Below are positions 52,259 to 62,200 of a stretch of DNA of 64,000 nucleotides, piece after piece. The position numbers and the translations under genes are program-made. Source of the stretch: Symbiodinium sp. CCMP2592 (taxonomy: Eukaryota > Sar > Dinophyceae > Suessiales > Symbiodiniaceae). Under the pieces are notes generated by a model. That model was given only the letters and a program-made list of their open reading frames with translations. It did not search any database and was not told the DNA's origin. The stretch covers positions 1,359,001 through 1,423,000 of the forward strand of contig CAJNDT010004557.1 in NCBI GenBank assembly GCA_905221615.1, written 5' to 3'. Numbering within the stretch: the first letter of the stretch is position 1; every line of letters starts with the position of its first letter.

Positions 52259-52352
52259 ATTTCGGGGCTCAGGGTCGGGAGCTCTGGGGTGTCTGGGTGG
52301 CTGAAAGCTTTGAAAGCTCTCCGCACCTCAGCTTCACGACTCCCCAAGAATG

Positions 52353-52455
52353 ATCTTAGGGGTACTGAGAAATATTTCTTTAATTTTTGGTTATTATAAT
52401 CCCTAAGAAGCAGCTAAAATTAAAGTTTTTGCTAGGGTTCTAAGTTCAGTATAGT
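52353..52455 (+). repeat. PAL-J dispersed repeat
   Basis: CTTAGGGGTACTGAGAAATA, TTGGTTATTATAATCCCTAA and GGGTTCTAAGTTCAGTATAG are shared with the copy at 55106. Only short terminal complementarity is visible (CTTAGGG / CCCTAAG). Confidence 0.8.
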
Positions 52456-52805
52456 GGTGTCATGCAGTTTGTGAAATGGAGTTTAGAGGTTAGGGTTTAG
52501 GATTGAGGGGTGAGTTAATATCTGTATCCCTTTACCGTCCCTATGTAATTACACTGTAACTATGTAATTACACTGTAACATGCCCTGGAGCCCTATTCCA
52601 ATTCCTACGGCCCCTATGCTGCCATGGATGCTTGCAACGATTTCAGGCATCATAGCCTTTCTGGGCAGGGCCAGCCTTTATATCCTGAGCCTCTACACCC
52701 CTAAACTCCTTCGCCATCGGCCCACCCTCCCCCCACTCCCCTCAAACAGCAAGACGGTAAACCAAATGCCTCAACCCTCGCCCACATCACGGAAACTGCA
52801 AGAAG

Positions 52806-52903
52806 TAATATAGGGGCCTTAATACTTAACTATACTATTTTTGGTGTCCCTTACTGACCCTTCATCGGAACACTATTCTATTCATTAATGCCCCTAGAGT
52901 AGC
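52806..52903. repeat. Imperfect inverted repeat
   Basis: AGGGGCCTTAATACTTAACT and TTCATTAATGCCCCT are partly complementary, similar to the arms at 2464-2568. Confidence 0.5.
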
Positions 52904-52964
52904 GTTTCACCCCAATCCCCCAGTGCCGCCATGCCGGCATATGGGGTGGAGATCTTGAGGCTGG

Positions 52965-53155
52965 GGGGTTTAGGGTTTAGGGGTTTAGGGTTTAGGGTTG
53001 CGGGTTAGGCTTTAGGCTTTCAGGTTTAGGAGTTAGGGTTTCGGTTTAGGGCTTTGACGTCCGACATCCGGGAGTTTAGGTTTAGGGTTTAGGATTTAGC
53101 AGTTAGGGTTTTAAGGTTTGGGGTTGAGGGTTTAGGGCTTAGGGTTTTGAGGTTC
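52965..53155 (+). repeat. Degenerate interstitial telomere-like tract (TTTAGGG)
   Basis: TTTAGGG, GTTAGGGT and TTTAGGCT variants over about 190 bp with interruptions. Confidence 0.8.
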
Positions 53156-53978
53156 TTCAATGCGACTCGCACGGTAAACCCGGCAACACCTCCGGAGGCC
53201 TAGCTGCATAAAGGTTTGGCTCCGACTCAAGCAGCATTGCCTGGCATCCGTGCCCAATTGCTCTGAGAATCAAAGCGGAAACGGGGGGACCCGTAATGGG
53301 GACCCCTACAATATAGTGGGCTATATAATGGTTATATAATAGCTATATTCAGGGTATATACCTAGGGGTCGCCTTTTACCCTTGGAGAGAAATCAATCGC
53401 TCTGAGAAATCCTTCGTCGACTTCCAGGCACTGGCAAGGGCGCGAGCCTCCGACACGGAATCTGCAGAGTCGGAAGAGGAGATAATCATGAGTATAATAA
53501 TGTAGCAATAGTAATGATGGTACTAAAATTAATCAAGATCAATCATAGTAATACGTATTTTGGTAATTGAGAGAAGGCTGGACCTTCCACTCCCCATCCG
53601 CATAGCGCGACCTACCTGTTCGAGATGTAGTCCGCCTGACTGGCGCGTGTCGCCTGTGCTTCTGCAGCAGGATGAAGGCTTTTTGGTGTTGTGGCTATAG
53701 ACAAGGAACAGGGAGTTCAGACCATTTTCTGGACTGGACGAGCGTTACAGGACCTTCATGTGACAGGACCTTCATTTGTGGCTCATATCGGTGCGATTGG
53801 AGTTCTACGGCCTCTTTTGCGTACTGCTGCGATCTTCTTGAATTTCACGACTTAGCGTTTACACAGTTTTCGTTTGTTGTTTTGGGTATCATAATTCCTC
53901 ACAGCTAGGTTGTTAAACTGCGCAGTTTGTCAGCAAAAGGGTTCGAATGTTTGGGGGTTTAGGGTCGGAGTTCAACAG
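53156..53978. other. Gene-free stretch
   Basis: A segment at about 53325-53370 (ATATAATAGCTATATTCAGG) resembles one at 27205-27240, a low-copy dispersed repeat. No gene recognised. Confidence 0.45.
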
Positions 53979-54088
53979 ATGTGGGAGTTTCCGAAAATAG
54001 GGGACCCTAATATAGTACCCTTAATACTAGGTTCCTTATAATAAGGACCCCAACATGAAGTACCCCCAATTTTCGGAAACTCCCATGT
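53979..54088. repeat. PAL-C foldback element
   Basis: ATGTGGGAGTTTCCGAAAAT and ATTTTCGGAAACTCCCATGT are complementary, including the outer ATG/CAT. Confidence 0.9.
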
Positions 54089-54237
54089 CAAGCATGTATA
54101 GGTGCTACACTACTTGTGGGGTTCTACGAGGGTTCCGCAGAGAGGGTTGGACCTGAAGGGTTCCAGGGTTTAGGGGGTTCAGTGTGGCTTAAGCTGCTTA
54201 AGCTAAGGGTTTAGGACCTTAGGCTCATGTCGTAGAA

Positions 54238-54317
54238 AGGGTACCTAGACCCTCCATCTACCCTCTATTAGACCGTAGATGCCCCTTATTTGGCTATTTG
54301 AGGGTACAAAGAGGGTC
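54238..54317 (+). repeat. PAL-O dispersed repeat, copy 2 (inverted relative to 12243)
   Basis: GGTACCTAGACCCTCCATC, CCCTCTATTAGACCGTAGATG and TTTGAGGGTACAAAGAGGGT match the reverse complement of 12243-12336, with a deletion of about 15 bp in the centre. Confidence 0.78.
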
Positions 54318-54500
54318 TCACTTCTAGCACGATTTTTGCAAGTACCAGAGCGAATAAGAATCCCCAGCTCTACTCGGCCCTGCTTTCAGAAACTGCCAGA
54401 TTTCTCTTTGCGTTAATCGTATTCGCTGTGTTCGTTCGTCGACTATAACTACCCATTGATATTGAAAGAGGTGGGAGCCATGATGGTAATCCTTATTAAA

Positions 54501-54604
54501 TACCTATAGTCTCCATTGTGGTTCCTTTTGGGGGTTACCTGATAGGATCCTTAATATATAATTGGTTAAACCAAAAAAAGGAACTACAATGGAGAGTATA
54601 GGTA
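54501..54604. repeat. PAL-A foldback element
   Basis: TACCTATAGTCTCCATTGTG and ACAATGGAGAGTATAGGTA form the arms; the interior TAGGATCCTTAATATATAAT is canonical. Confidence 0.9.
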
Positions 54605-54940
54605 GGGAGCTAAAGAGCCAAGGGAACCCCCAAAACCACTGGTTAGACTACCCCCCAAGATCCACCCGGATGTTTATTTGGGACCCCGTCTAGGGCCCGG
54701 GGCGACTTCATTCCTGACATGGAAAGTTTTCCTTCCTACGCCGCGTCGTACCCTAAACCCTAAATATTAGTCCTAACCCGTTAAACCTCCGAATCCCCTA
54801 TACAAATCCCTAGACCAAGACTTAGAACCATGCTGAGTGCCCCGTCTCTGCCGGGTCGCCCTTGCTTTTTTTGCTGCGAATGCCCGGCCGGCTGTAAGGC
54901 TTCCGGATCCCTAGCCTAAACTAGGTTTTGGGAACTGAAT

Positions 54941-55016
54941 TTGGCATAAGATACCTTAATAAGGAAACCCTATTATGTACTATAGGTTCCTATTATGGTA
55001 TCTTAAATCAAATCCC
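54941..55016. repeat. Imperfect inverted repeat
   Basis: TAAGATACCTTAATAAGG on the left and CCTATTATGGTATCTTA on the right; the outer GAATTTGG/CAAATC blocks pair weakly. Confidence 0.7.
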
Positions 55017-55105
55017 TTAGGCCGGAACCCAGTAAACCCTCGCATCCGCCGCAAGGCACAAAGCAGAGCTCCTCGAGACGAAAGAGCGTGCCTCGCCTTC
55101 TTCTT

Positions 55106-55200
55106 AGGGGTAGGTAGAAATATTTTCAAATCTTTGGTTATTATAATCCCTAAGAAACAGCTAAAATTACAATTTGTGCTAGAGTTCTAAGTTCAGTATC
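55106..55200 (+). repeat. PAL-J dispersed repeat
   Basis: CTTAGGGGTAGGTAGAAATA, TTTGGTTATTATAATCCC and TTCTAAGTTCAGTATC match the copy at 52353. Confidence 0.8.
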
Positions 55201-55234
55201 ATCTTGTCGTGTTCGGTTTAGGATTCGGGCAACA

Positions 55235-55339
55235 TACGGTGGATGATAGAGTTCCTGCATTATCTTCAGGACCCTAAACTATGGGGATTACGGTATATTC
55301 CTTGTTATGGGCAATGCAGGTTTTATATCATCAACCGTA
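55235..55339. repeat. Foldback element, about 26-bp arms
   Basis: TACGGTGGATGATAGAGTTC / CTGCATT at the left is near-complementary to AATGCAGG / TTTTATATCATCAACCGTA at the right. Its right end overlaps the left end of the PAL-I copy by 3 bp. Confidence 0.8.
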
Positions 55340-55438
55340 GGAACCTGATTAAGAAACCTTGGCCCAATAACCCCCCAAAATAGTAGGATGCAGAAAAGAG
55401 CCCTAATGAAGGCCCAAGGTTTCTTCGTCAGGTTCTTA
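55337..55438. repeat. PAL-I foldback element
   Basis: GTAGGAACCTGATTAAGAAAC and AAGGTTTCTTCGTCAGGTTC form the arms, matching the copy at 17913. Confidence 0.83.
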
Positions 55439-55439
55439 G

Positions 55440-55978
55440 ATGTGGCTGAAACGACTTTAGGACTGTAGGGGTTTGGGGATTTAGGCTTCCAGATGTTCCT
55501 AAGATTTCAGAGGCACGGGCCGTCTACTGTAGAAGAAAACCGCAAGTCACGTTGTCGGCGTGCCGAGATGTCACACCGGCCGTCTGCAGTCCAACTTGAA
55601 TTACTGAGCTGGGTGGCATGTTGGCAAAGTTGTTTCCTTCCCTTCAGTTTCTACATGGGTATACCGTGAGGTATACCTATTCACGATGACTTTATGTGGC
55701 GCTGAATTTAAGAGCCTTCCGGGCCCTACACTGCATTGTAGAAACCCTCGCCATTGTTTGTAACTCTGATAGCCGTCATCCCAATAGTGTAACCCTGGTA
55801 GCGGCCCATCAGACGCTAGCAACAAACTTTGAAACCGGGTCAACCCTTACCCTCATAGCATCGCTCATAGAATCTCTTACTGAAATCCAAGGCACGGTCT
55901 ATTTCTCGAGCTAAAAAGGCCTCAGTGTGCAGTGAACTGTTCGACCTTGGTACGCAAGGTGCTGGATCTCCGTCCACC
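55440..55978. other. Gene-free stretch, probably partly 3' LTR of element 2
   Basis: Telomere-like remnants occur at about 55465-55485. From somewhere after these to 56049 should lie the 3' LTR of element 2, whose outer end cannot be fixed because the partner LTR is outside the window. Confidence 0.4.
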
Positions 55979-56049
55979 ACACTAGCCTGGTATGTTCCAA
56001 GCTCTTTCTCTGCCCAACACTAGCCAGGTATGCTCGATGAGCATCTGCA
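55979..56049 (-). repeat. Inner end of the candidate 3' LTR of element 2, with internal direct repeat
   Basis: On the - strand this begins TGCAGATGCTC next to the polypurine tract. CACTAGCCTGGTATG (55980) and CACTAGCCAGGTATG (about 56018) form a direct repeat with 38-bp spacing, as often seen in LTR promoters. The full LTR extends further left by an unknown length. Confidence 0.5.
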
Positions 56050-56059
56050 CTCCCCTCCC
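56050..56059 (-). promoter_or_regulatory. Candidate polypurine tract of element 2
   Basis: CTCCCCTCCC on the + strand reads GGGAGGGGAG on the coding strand, directly before a TG terminus and 224 bp after the Pol stop. Confidence 0.6.
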
Positions 56060-56283
56060 AGCTATGCTGGGATCTAAAATAGGGTAGGCTAGTTCAGAAA
56101 TAACGGGCGTACATGAGCTACGAAGAAATACGGATCATTCAGATCACCCTCCGAGCGGCAAGGCTTCAAGAGGTCTGTGTCATTAGCGTTAAAAGTGGAA
56201 AAGTAGTCAGCGAATGTATACAGGAGCACTTAAGATCCTGCATATACACGACCGGCTATAGAGACTCAAGGCCTTTCACGAGT

Positions 56284-59200
56284 TCACGGTCGCCTTCGCG
56301 CAACTTCAAACTCCGTGCGTCCCGTCCAGAGCTGAGACAGCTTACGAGCCCCACACTCAGTAGTGTCAAGTACGTAGTCAGGCAAATGCCCTTCGTAGAG
56401 ATACCAAGTCTTTCGACGACCTGTCAGCTGCACATACGGAAAGCTGTTGACTATCTCTGCTGGTGCATGAAACAGCTGCGATCTCGACGAGCTGTGGAAC
56501 CGAACCAACACGTGGCTTGATTCATCATAGCACCAGCGGTCAAACGGTCCAGGGTCAACCCAGGCATCAACCCAGCCAAAGCTACTTCCAAACAGCTGCC
56601 TTCCATACAGCCTCTCTTGCTCCATGTGCCGCAAAGCCGCATTCCGGTAGGACTGCACCTGATGCTGTCCTAGTGAGACCGTCTGTACATTGGGCTGATG
56701 ACTGCCAGTGAGGCTCCTACATGGACACAACCTAGCCCGGAACCAACCAAGAGCCCAAGCTCCGCCCTTGACGCCTTTCAGCGCAATGAACTTAGCGACT
56801 TCCCATGCGACAATCAGCGCAACCGCAAGCAAGCATTCGGACTCCAAAAGAGCCGAGAAAGAATCATCATTGTCATCATCCTGGACACGAGCGCCTTGGA
56901 CCTGCCCCACCTGGCTGGCGATAGCCAGTGCAGCAACTAACATGGCAAGTCTAGGGTCAGCGCTGGCCGGTGCGGCATAAACACAACTAGACTCACACTG
57001 CACATGAGTTGCTTCATCATGTGATGCCTCCGAGCCCTCACTCCATACGTAGCCTATCAAGTCAAGGAGAAAGTACAACCGGGATTCTGGCATCGCCTTT
57101 GTAAGGCAATCGGCAATCATTTCAATGCCTGGTAAATGTTGGATCATCAATGCCTCGTCTGATATAGCTTCATGAAAGTGTCTCGCACGTAGTCTGAGGT
57201 GTCTCGTCCGCCACGCTCCTCCGGGAATGATAAGTAGCTGGATGCATGCAGCATTGTCGATACATTGAGTCCACCGCAACTCTTGCCGGCACATCTCCGC
57301 CCAGAGGGGAGTCAATGCTCTCGCTAACACCATATTGTCCACGGCGGCAATGATTTCGCTTTCGGCCGTTGAAAGTGCCGTCAGCGTTTGGCGGCTACTG
57401 TGCCAGCTGACCGCACCGCCTGCGATCACCAACAGAATACCTGTATGGCTTCGGCCACCGTCATCCTGACCAAAGCTTGCGTCCGACCATCCCTCAACCG
57501 TACATCGACTCCGTGCACATCTTAGCGGCTCCTGGCCGCGCCAAGGTTCATCAAAGGAGCCATACCGGAGTTGTAGATGGGAGGTCCTCGCCAGATATGC
57601 CAGCGTCTTCAAGCCATCCCTGTACACCGAAGAAGGGCACCTTGAGCAGTATTGGCCTAGCTTGCTCACGGTGTATGACACGTCTAAACGTGTTTTACCC
57701 GATAGCCAGAGCAGCTCACCGACTAGTTTCTGCGCACGGCGCAGAAGAGGAATACTCAACGTTTCTTCCTCCTCGTAACCGGTCTTAAAGTCCGGAAGAG
57801 AAGACTCGACAGGCAATGCATACCGAGATACCAGATCACTCAAGTACGAGGTCTGATGGAGGTGATACGCTCCATCACTTCCCCGCTCAACCTCAATGCC
57901 ACAGAAGCGCAAACCATCCTTCAGCCAGTTCGGCGCGCTGGTTTTCCAGAGGCCGCCAAACGCCGCTATCATGAAAGAAAGTTCGTCCGTTGCCCCAGTT
58001 AAGAGAAGATCATCAACGTACACTCCCAAGATGGCTAATATTTCTCCCCATTCGTCTCGAAACTCGATACACCCAGTCTTACCTTCAAGAGCTTCCAGCA
58101 CAAACCAGATTGAGGGATCGGCCTCAGATCGTCGCAGTTTGCGCAAACTCTCCCCGGGTCCAGTCCACGACCACTGAGCCAATGTGGAATCACGATACAC
58201 CGACCAATCAGCCGGACTCTCGACGAGTCCATAAAGTGCGCGGTCTACCAGAAGATAGGTTTGGGGATCAAGAAGTCCCGCATCAATTATCAAACGAGGA
58301 ACTGCCACAGCAATCTTGGAACCGTCTCGTCGCCGAGCTGGCGCAAGCAAAAACGCCGTTTTGACGTCAATGACTACTCCATCCCACCGAGAACCTGCTG
58401 CCCATCTCAGTTGTAACCGCAAGCTTTCAGCCTCCAAGCCACTGGCATAAATCTCTCTCCGACTCTCTGCCTTAGCAGCCGTAGAAGAAGGACCTGATGA
58501 ACTTGACGATGCCGGGTTGATAAGGCCTGTATGTGACGACTGAGCGTCCGGGAGGTAATTTCCACAGGCCACTAGACGCGCACGTTTACGCCTATCCGGA
58601 GCCTTAATGGAGAACACCAACTTCCCCGGCACTACCTGCACCCTTACACCACTGGCCTCTAATTCCTGCAACTCCGCCTTCGTAATCAAACGGACAGCCT
58701 GATGCACGGTAATCAAAGCAGTAAGCTCCTCCGCGATTGCATCCTTCCATGCAGACAAGTCCTGCCGCACTTCATTTAAGGAAACCTGTTGAGTTTGCAG
58801 CAAGATATCCGGAGCAGGCTCCCCAGTGATGGGAAGATCGTTCGTCCCCAACTCTTCAAGCGCAGCCTCAACCTGCAACTGCATAAGGGTCCTAGTCGTG
58901 ACATCCAAATCGGGATCGATAGCCTCAGCCAACTTCCTAAGCCGGACTACCTTAATCATCCTGCTTGTGGGTTCCACTATCATGTTTTCGTACTGGGCCA
59001 TCCACCCAAGCACTGACATGGCATTTTGCGACTGATAGTCACATCGGTAAGTTCGGAATGAATCACACACACCACGATAACCAGCATAATAGTCCAGCAT
59101 ATCATGGCGGTCACCGCATTCAAAGGCAGCCTCAAGACTCCCCCCCGATGTCCGATCGGGTGGCCCCGCACTTGCTGACACGGCACACACAAAGTATCGG

Positions 59201-62200
59201 GTGCTATCCTCTCCTAGCTCCTGTCCTGGCTCTACTGCCGCGCACGGGCACTCTAGAGCACCATCTGTACCGCGGACTCCCCCATGTTGCACTTCATCTT
59301 GGACTCTAGCTTGCAAGGCCCTGACAGAAGGTTTCAGTGCCAAAGGGTTGGGGCGATACGGAGCAGGAACGTTAAAGCCTAAGGACAACAAATTGTGAAT
59401 GTCTAGAACGGACAGCTTTGCAGCAAAACCCGGAGTGTACGCAACGACAACCAACCTAGGTCCTATAGCTGGCTCCACGCCATGAGGAACAAGCGGATCG
59501 ATGTAGGCCTTGCCACCGCTGTACTCCAATGGCCCATCCGGTGTAATGACTCTGCCCCCCGCAAACTCCGAAAGACATACGACCATGTTTCGGTAACCAT
59601 GCTGATTATGAACATCTCGATGCAATTCAGCCACTGCATTAAACGAAATCCGCAATGCTGTATACTCGTGCGCGGCATCGAAGCTCGCAACCAAGCGATT
59701 GAGCAGCCTAAGCAACGTGGGACGCACCTTAGTAGCCGTAATAAGGCCAACCTGCGATCCTCGGCAGAACGCCCCGAAGGAGATAACCCACGAAAGAGAG
59801 TTGCCCAGCACATCAGAATCAATGCTTCGGCTACCCTTCTTAGCTGTGCTGCACAGAGATGTATACACTACGCTCGCAACTTCAAGGGTGTCCAACTGAT
59901 GCTTTTCCAACATGGTTTTGGCTACCCCCTCAGACACTTCAACACTAAAACCCTGGTCTCCGCCCCGGATTCTGCGCAATGCCATAGGAGCGAAAAGCTC
60001 AGGAAACAAATCCCCATCGTCAGTGACATCCGCCGCACCCCCGACCACTGTTGCACCCGGTGCCTCATGTAGCCGGTCATGCCCGGCTTCCGACACACGT
60101 GCAACCTCTCCACCTACCACAGCTAAGTCTCCTAAAGCAGCGTCCGTATCCCTCGGGGTTATCAGGCTTGTCTTGCCTCGAGTCCGACGGTCGGGATCAA
60201 CCCGCCAAACCTCGCCCGGAAGGGTAATTGGAAGAGCGTTAAACGGTCGGTTCAACCTGATAGTTGTAGATACCAGTAATTTCGGATCATCAAGAGGCTC
60301 CAATGCAATGGTGTAACCCTTCGGGGTGTAACTGGAAGGACCCACGATGAAACCGTTGACAAACCGACTGGACCAGTGATTCTCTTCATTCTTCTTCTCA
60401 CGTACACACACCTGCGTGGCCCAAGGAATTAAAGATCTGACTGATGTATCAAATTTGGCAAGCTCTGAGCGCAAGAGGCCCTCTCCGGCATCCAGCGCGG
60501 CAAGCGACCAATAAGAAGGACCAAACCCTGGAGGAGTGGAAAGACGAGAACGAATAGCAGCCTTGATCAACCCTACGGCCGATTCTGCTCGTCCCTTGCT
60601 TGAAGGATCATGTCCCTCCGTGCAAGTATGAACAAGGTTATGGCTGTCAGCTACATTCCGCACCATCCTGTTCATCCACTCTCCTCCCCTATCCGTGTGC
60701 AATCGCAAGACCGGAAAATGCCACTGATGCAGTTTCGTCAGAGTTCGGGATAACGCTGCCGAAACCTCCTCCTTGGTACGCCTCGGAAGCGTTTCAACAA
60801 ACACAAGGCGCCGCATGCTAATTCCATCTACTTTGGTAGCATAGCACTGCTTCCAAAACCTAGTGTTGTCCTCTGCCTCTTCTTGGCAAACTCGGCACAC
60901 CTTAGGAATCGCATCAACCGCCTCTGTATCAAAGAACCCTGCATCATCAGCCTCGGGCATACCTTCATCGTCCGTCACTTCCTTGGGCATCCTGCCTGGC
61001 CTCCCCGATTCCGGATCATACTCAGGCACGCCTTCATCGTCTGTGACTCCTACCGGCATCCCACCTGGCTTCCCCGATTCAGGATCTACGTCATCATCTG
61101 ATGGTTCATACTCCATACAGTCCTCCGGAATCGCTCCATCCGAAGGCTTACCTACACCATCTATCCGATCAGCTGGGCTCTGTGGTTGCGTACTGTTGGG
61201 ATCTGCGTCATCTTGAATCCCAGCCGCCTCCGAAGGCTTACTACTCTCCCACAGAAATTCCTGAGTCTCTTCATCTATAGGAAAAGTGTAGCAAGCAACA
61301 AACAGATACCTCGGCTTAGGCATACACTTCAAAGGCGAGAGCTCAGATAACCCAGCAACATACGGCCCTCCAAGATCAGCAGCCAAGCTGAATGAATCCA
61401 CTGTGGGACCCCGGCTACGATGAGGTCTCCTCTTCCCCGCCCCCCGTAGGCACTCCCGGCAATCAGCGCGATACGGAAAATGACCTCTCTCTACATGTTT
61501 CTTGTACTCCAACTCAGCATCACTCAAACGAATCGCCGACAATCTGTGCACATGCAGCCTCATTGCAGGAGGCCGATATTGCCCTGGTCTTTGACGTAAT
61601 GGTCTTATCCTTGGGATCACCTGTTCCGGAAACTCCCCGCGATCCTCAACTAGCCACTGCCGCACCTCAAGCAATGAATCATGTGCCCCGCGCGACGCTT
61701 CAGTAATGTAAGTACTCTGCTCATATGCACGCCTACGCCTGTCCTCGGCCTTATCTGTGATCCAGATGTCCCATGCCTTCAGAACCGCCAAGACCAGCCC
61801 AGGGGCCGACCGATCATGATGCCGATGCCGATTCAACAGGACACGACGATGCAACAAAACATACAAGTCCCACGATGTTGTGAGAATACCTACAGGTTTG
61901 GGTTGAGTGGTGCCAAAGAAGCCCTGATCACACTCCGCAGTCCTGAAACCAGCGATCTGGCTAAGCTTGTTCATTATGGGCCATCCGGGAAAGGCTGTGC
62001 TTTCATACCTGGATTCCTCGGGATTAGAAAACCCATCACGATCATGAGCATTATCATTCTCATCATTTGGCATCAGGTCATGGTCAGAAGCCGTGAGTGC
62101 GACAAAAGTGTCACCATGAACAGCTTGCGCTAGGGCACAAAGTCCGAGGGCCCTCATCGACAGGACAGCGTAGGACCCCCTGCAATCAGAAGGTTTTGGC

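Noticed and set aside
2001-55438. Foldback elements as miRNA genes or introners
   Set aside because: They are palindromic and numerous, but no expression, exon context or splice-site pattern supports these roles; mobile foldback elements explain nesting and flanking duplications better.
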